From HGM13006 sp900757695 (GTDB lineage: Bacteria > Bacillota > Clostridia > Oscillospirales > Oscillospiraceae), in contig CAUHNW010000001.1 in NCBI GenBank assembly GCA_959607825.1, positions 186,001-250,000 on the forward strand: a stretch of DNA of 64,000 bases, written 5' to 3'. The notes beneath the pieces are model-generated. The model did no database searches. It had not been told where the DNA came from and saw only the letters and a list, made by a program, of their open reading frames with translations. Below, one piece after another: positions 61,174 to 64,000 of this stretch. Both the position numbers and the translations under genes were made by a program. The stretch's first letter is position 1, and every line of letters begins with the position of its first letter.

Positions 61174-62454
61174 TTATGAATCATTGCCACATCCACGGGC
61201 AGCCCGGTAACTTCCCGGTGTTGTGCACAGCCTGCGCTGGAACACCCTGTGCATGGTCTCGCGGCTGCCGAATCCACATTGGGCAGAGATTTCAGACAGG
61301 TTCAGATTTGTATGTTCCAGCAGATTGCAGGCCAGCTCCACTCGGAGTTCGTGCAGCTTTTCCAGAATTGGCACTCCATAGTACCGCTTAAAGGCGCTGC
61401 ACAGCGTGGAGGGCTTTGCATGGACATGTTCCGCGATTTCCTGCACAGTGAGCTCCGGCCGCCGGAAGTTCTCATAGAGGTACTGCATCGCCTCCGTGAC
61501 ATTCATTCGCTTTTCGTTGTTGGTGTTGTCGGAATAGAGCTTTGCGATCCCATCCAGGAATGCCATATACCGTTCCACGATCTCATGCCATTTTTTGCAC
61601 CCAACCAGATACCTCCATGCCACGGTCTCCAGGCTAAGCTGGCTCGGGGTGATCATCCGCAGGGCCACAAGCTCGGAATAGGTATGCTCCACCAGGTACT
61701 TATAGTTGTCCCGCAGCACGTCCGCGTCATAGGGCCGCATGGACCGCAGCACCTCCAGATGCTGCAGGCCCAGGGCCCGCAGTGTATGATCCCGCCGCTG
61801 GAGCTGCGCGATAATGTCCTTGGTCGCCGTGTCCACAAACTGCAATATGCTGAATACATGCTTATCCGGCTGGTCGGGAACGATGAGCCGAAAGACGCCC
61901 TGATCAATGTCAAAGAAGCGGCTGAACTGCACCGCCTTCCAAACGTGTTCGTATTCCTCCGCGATCTGCTCCGCAGAGGGGATGTATTTCCCGATATGTA
62001 CCGACAGCTTCAGGTCATACTGCGACTGGCAGGCGGATACGATGGACTCGCAGCTGGCCTCCACCTGCTCTATGACCTGGCGCTCCGCCGCTTCATCCAG
62101 CCTGTATTGAAAACACAGCAATACGGAGACGCCGCCGTCCAGCTCCGCCTGAAAGCCCCACAGCTTTTGCAGCAACTGTTCGCCGATCAGTTGGGTCACA
62201 AGCCGGCAGCAAAAGAAGGTTTCCACACCGGGTGTTTCATCCCTGGTTTGAAAGACAATGGGGATAAAGCCGCAGCTGCCGATGGGCACTCCCATTCTGG
62301 CCAGGGCCTGCCACTCCCCTTGGGAAATCGCCTCCGAACTATGAAAAATCCGTCCCATGATTCGGTGGTAGGCTCCATCCTCCATTCCAGATGGAAGATA
62401 GGCAGGCGGCTGCTTCCCCAGCTGGCCTATGCGTGCAAGTGCGGTCTCATTCAT
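61174..62454 (-). CDS. AraC-family transcriptional regulator AraC6
   Basis: 426 residues; the ATG at 62454 with AAAGGATGG upstream is preferred to an in-frame TTG seven codons earlier. The C-terminus holds EAMQYLYENFRRPELTVQEI, AEHVHAKPSTLCSAFKRYYG and LNLSEISAQCGFGSRETMHRVFQRRLCTTPGSYR. The sensor region is soluble and contains GSCGFIPIVFQ, parallel to the GNGGF segment of AraC2 and AraC4. It is the only intact AraC here that points in the same direction as its target operon (OYE3 onward). Confidence 0.88.
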   Translation of the reverse strand: MNETALARIGQLGKQPPAYLPSGMEDGAYHRIMGRIFHSSEAISQGEWQALARMGVPIGSCGFIPIVFQTRDETPGVETFFCCRLVTQLIGEQLLQKLWGFQAELDGGVSVLLCFQYRLDEAAERQVIEQVEASCESIVSACQSQYDLKLSVHIGKYIPSAEQIAEEYEHVWKAVQFSRFFDIDQGVFRLIVPDQPDKHVFSILQFVDTATKDIIAQLQRRDHTLRALGLQHLEVLRSMRPYDADVLRDNYKYLVEHTYSELVALRMITPSQLSLETVAWRYLVGCKKWHEIVERYMAFLDGIAKLYSDNTNNEKRMNVTEAMQYLYENFRRPELTVQEIAEHVHAKPSTLCSAFKRYYGVPILEKLHELRVELACNLLEHTNLNLSEISAQCGFGSRETMHRVFQRRLCTTPGSYRAARGCGNDS

Positions 62455-62658
62455 CGCTGAACCATCCTTTGTCAAATCATGATCATCACATACTTTTCCA
62501 TCGGGAGCTTCTGTAATATTTCTATTGTATGTCTCAGCCCCAGTTCAAGGTCGTATCTCTTCCAGATGCCGAGGATATTGGCTCTGATTCTGTTAAAAAT
62601 AATGATACAATCTCTTTGGTTTCTGATGCTGCCGCTAAGAATTCGTTCTGGGGATTTA

Positions 62659-64000
62659 TCAGGCGGCCAGTCCCGGGAACAGCATGCACATCAGGATCAC
62701 CGCAACCATACCGATAAATATGTACAGTACCGTGGTTCGGAAGATGGGACCATAACCCTCCTTGTGGGTCAGACCGCAGGTCATCAGTGCGGAAATAACT
62801 GCCGCATTGATGGGGATGGTGTCCAAAATGGAAATGGCAAAGCAGCCGATCCGGTGTGCGGCAGAGAGGTTCAGTCCAATGTCCTGCGCGATAGGCCCAA
62901 AGATGCCGGCGGAAAGCTGCAGTCCGGCCACAGCGTTTCCTGCCAGGAAGCCGGACAGGGACGCGGAGGTAGCCCACGCAATCAGCGGATTGACCTTGGT
63001 GGCCATGGCGGTAAACAGGTCAGACAGATAGGCAAAGCCACTGGAGGCCTGGATCACGGTGGCCAGACCCATCTGGATTGCCATGGGCAGGAATACCATC
63101 GCGGTCCCCTGGGCACCCTTTTCCGCCAACCCCAGGTAGGGCTTCACCTTCTCCTGGGGCGTATAAATGTGGTTGCACAGGACGATGCAGCCCAGCAGGG
63201 TGCCGCACAACAGACTCAGCACCACATTGATTCCCAAGATCATATTCATGACTGCCACCAGCAGGATGGGCAGCAGGGACAGAATCGGATTGGGCAGTGC
63301 CTTGGTATTATCCAGAGGCGGGATATTGGCATTGCCCACCTCAAAATGCTCGTCCTTCTTTTCCGCCTTCTTCACGGCAGAAAACAGGTAGATCACATCG
63401 CAGATCAGGATCACGGCGACACCCACCAGCCCAGGGATCAGGGCAGCAGTAGTCTTGGTGCCCAGGAACATGGACGCCAGGATATTGCCGTTGGTCAAGG
63501 GCGTACCAGGGCAGCAGACTGCGGTGGTAACACCCGCAAACAGGGTTGCAGGCAGCAGCCGGCGGGGAATATCCAGCTGCTCGAAGATCATCATGCCGAT
63601 GGGCAGCAGCGTAAAGACGCAGACAAAAGCGTCCAGGCCGCCGAAACCAAAGATGATGGAGATCAGCATGAATGTGATGAGTCCGCGCATCTTACCGTTG
63701 ATGCCTGTGGCGTTCCGCACAATCAGCTTGTTCAGAGACCGGGCGATGGAACGGGCTGCTCCTGTGTGCAGGTAGACCTGCGCGAACAGCTGGGCCATCA
63801 GGAAGGTCAGGAAGAACATAGACAGTGCGGACTGCATACCAGTGATGAAAGTCGCTGGCTCTGCCATTGGGCCGGAGCCGCCAATCAGCGTTGCCATGGG
63901 GTCCATGCCGTTGACAAGGCACACCAGCAGCGCACCGATCAGCATGGAGATCGTGGGGTTCAGGCCCTTATAGACCGTATAAATCACAAAGGCCAGTGGG
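62659..64000 (-). CDS. GntP-like organic-anion permease (5' end outside window)
   Basis: At least 447 residues; the frame stays open to the right edge, and the GTG at 63987 is probably internal because a transmembrane stretch (LAFVIYTVYKGLNPTISMLI) begins before it. About eleven hydrophobic segments are visible. GFGGLDAFVCVFTLLPIG and TAVCCPGTPLTNGNILAS match the conserved loops of GntP/citrate-type H+ symporters, which take up gluconate or related acids. A hydrophilic loop with KKAEKKDEHFEVGN lies mid-protein. It may supply an organic acid for the same metabolism, but no enzyme link is visible. Confidence 0.78.
   Translation of the reverse strand, partial: PLAFVIYTVYKGLNPTISMLIGALLVCLVNGMDPMATLIGGSGPMAEPATFITGMQSALSMFFLTFLMAQLFAQVYLHTGAARSIARSLNKLIVRNATGINGKMRGLITFMLISIIFGFGGLDAFVCVFTLLPIGMMIFEQLDIPRRLLPATLFAGVTTAVCCPGTPLTNGNILASMFLGTKTTAALIPGLVGVAVILICDVIYLFSAVKKAEKKDEHFEVGNANIPPLDNTKALPNPILSLLPILLVAVMNMILGINVVLSLLCGTLLGCIVLCNHIYTPQEKVKPYLGLAEKGAQGTAMVFLPMAIQMGLATVIQASSGFAYLSDLFTAMATKVNPLIAWATSASLSGFLAGNAVAGLQLSAGIFGPIAQDIGLNLSAAHRIGCFAISILDTIPINAAVISALMTCGLTHKEGYGPIFRTTVLYIFIGMVAVILMCMLFPGLAA

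Noticed and set aside
1..64000. tRNA, rRNA or riboswitch elements
   Set aside because: No cloverleaf, rRNA segment or conserved riboswitch core was recognised; the leader hairpins lack such cores.

Overview
The window looks like part of a chromosome of an anaerobic, low-oxygen-adapted Firmicute, most likely a gut Clostridia/Oscillospiraceae-type organism. The grounds are AGGAGG-type ribosome binding sites in front of nearly every gene, lipoproteins of the Firmicutes type, ferredoxin and flavodoxin redox partners, an oleate hydratase, GC-rich codon use and Clostridia-style serine recombinases. This is inferred from sequence character only. No rRNA or tRNA gene was seen.

Most of the window (0.6-8 kb and 20.7-62.5 kb) is a set of repeatedly duplicated and rearranged modules drawn from the same parts list: (i) seven large substrate-binding lipoproteins (SBP1-7) with no ABC permease or ATPase gene anywhere in the window; (ii) six flavodoxin-family proteins of 267-443 residues; (iii) three two-domain Old Yellow Enzyme/2,4-dienoyl-CoA-reductase-like flavoproteins (OYE1-3); (iv) three MaoC/FAS1-like double-hotdog hydratase-family proteins; (v) three beta-helix proteins, two of them without a signal peptide; (vi) a small unnamed beta-rich domain that occurs alone and as a fusion; (vii) six AraC-type regulators, mostly divergent from the operon they probably control. 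A hallmark is a Gly/Pro/Met-rich low-complexity insert (up to long Gly-Gly-Pro runs) in many of these otherwise unrelated cytoplasmic proteins. With a nearby oleate hydratase, a 2[4Fe-4S] ferredoxin, a NapH-like membrane Fe-S protein and remnants of a BilS-like flavodoxin, the parts suggest flavin-based anaerobic reduction and hydration of unsaturated, perhaps hydrophobic molecules captured at the cell surface. The substrate cannot be told from sequence.

Layout: 0-0.4 kb MarR regulator (cut by the window edge); 0.6-6.2 kb beta-domain protein, flavodoxin-SBP1-AraC1-flavodoxin; 6.2-8.0 kb oleate hydratase; 8.4-9.7 kb two truncated flavoproteins and the Fe-S membrane protein; 9.7-10.3 kb AT-rich gene-free stretch with repeats; 10.3-13.1 kb GPH-type sugar/glycoside symporter and AraC2; 13.2-20.7 kb serine-recombinase mobile element with a DinG-like helicase; 20.7-28.4 kb MaoC1-SBP2-LRR operon, AraC3, two flavodoxins; 28.6-34.3 kb ferredoxin-SBP4-SBP3-MaoC2 operon; 34.4-40.5 kb small beta protein, AraC remnant, SBP5-OYE1 operon, AraC4; 40.5-43.5 kb secreted beta-helix protein; 43.8-50.4 kb SBP6-flavodoxin-MaoC3-beta protein operon and AraC5; 50.5-62.5 kb OYE3(frameshifted)-flavodoxin-SBP7-beta-helix-OYE2-(SBP remnant)-beta-helix and AraC6; 62.7-64 kb GntP-like permease cut by the window edge.

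Reading upstream regions side by side gives two regulatory families. A direct repeat (TTGAMC, 19-nt period) lies exactly 33 nt from the -10 of three separate promoters (MaoC1 operon, flavodoxin pair, secreted beta-helix gene). An ATGTCACA-N44-TATAATGAAA arrangement is shared by the ferredoxin and SBP6 operons. The scattered modules therefore appear to be co-regulated parts of one system, which I regard as the main candidate for an undescribed biological system here.
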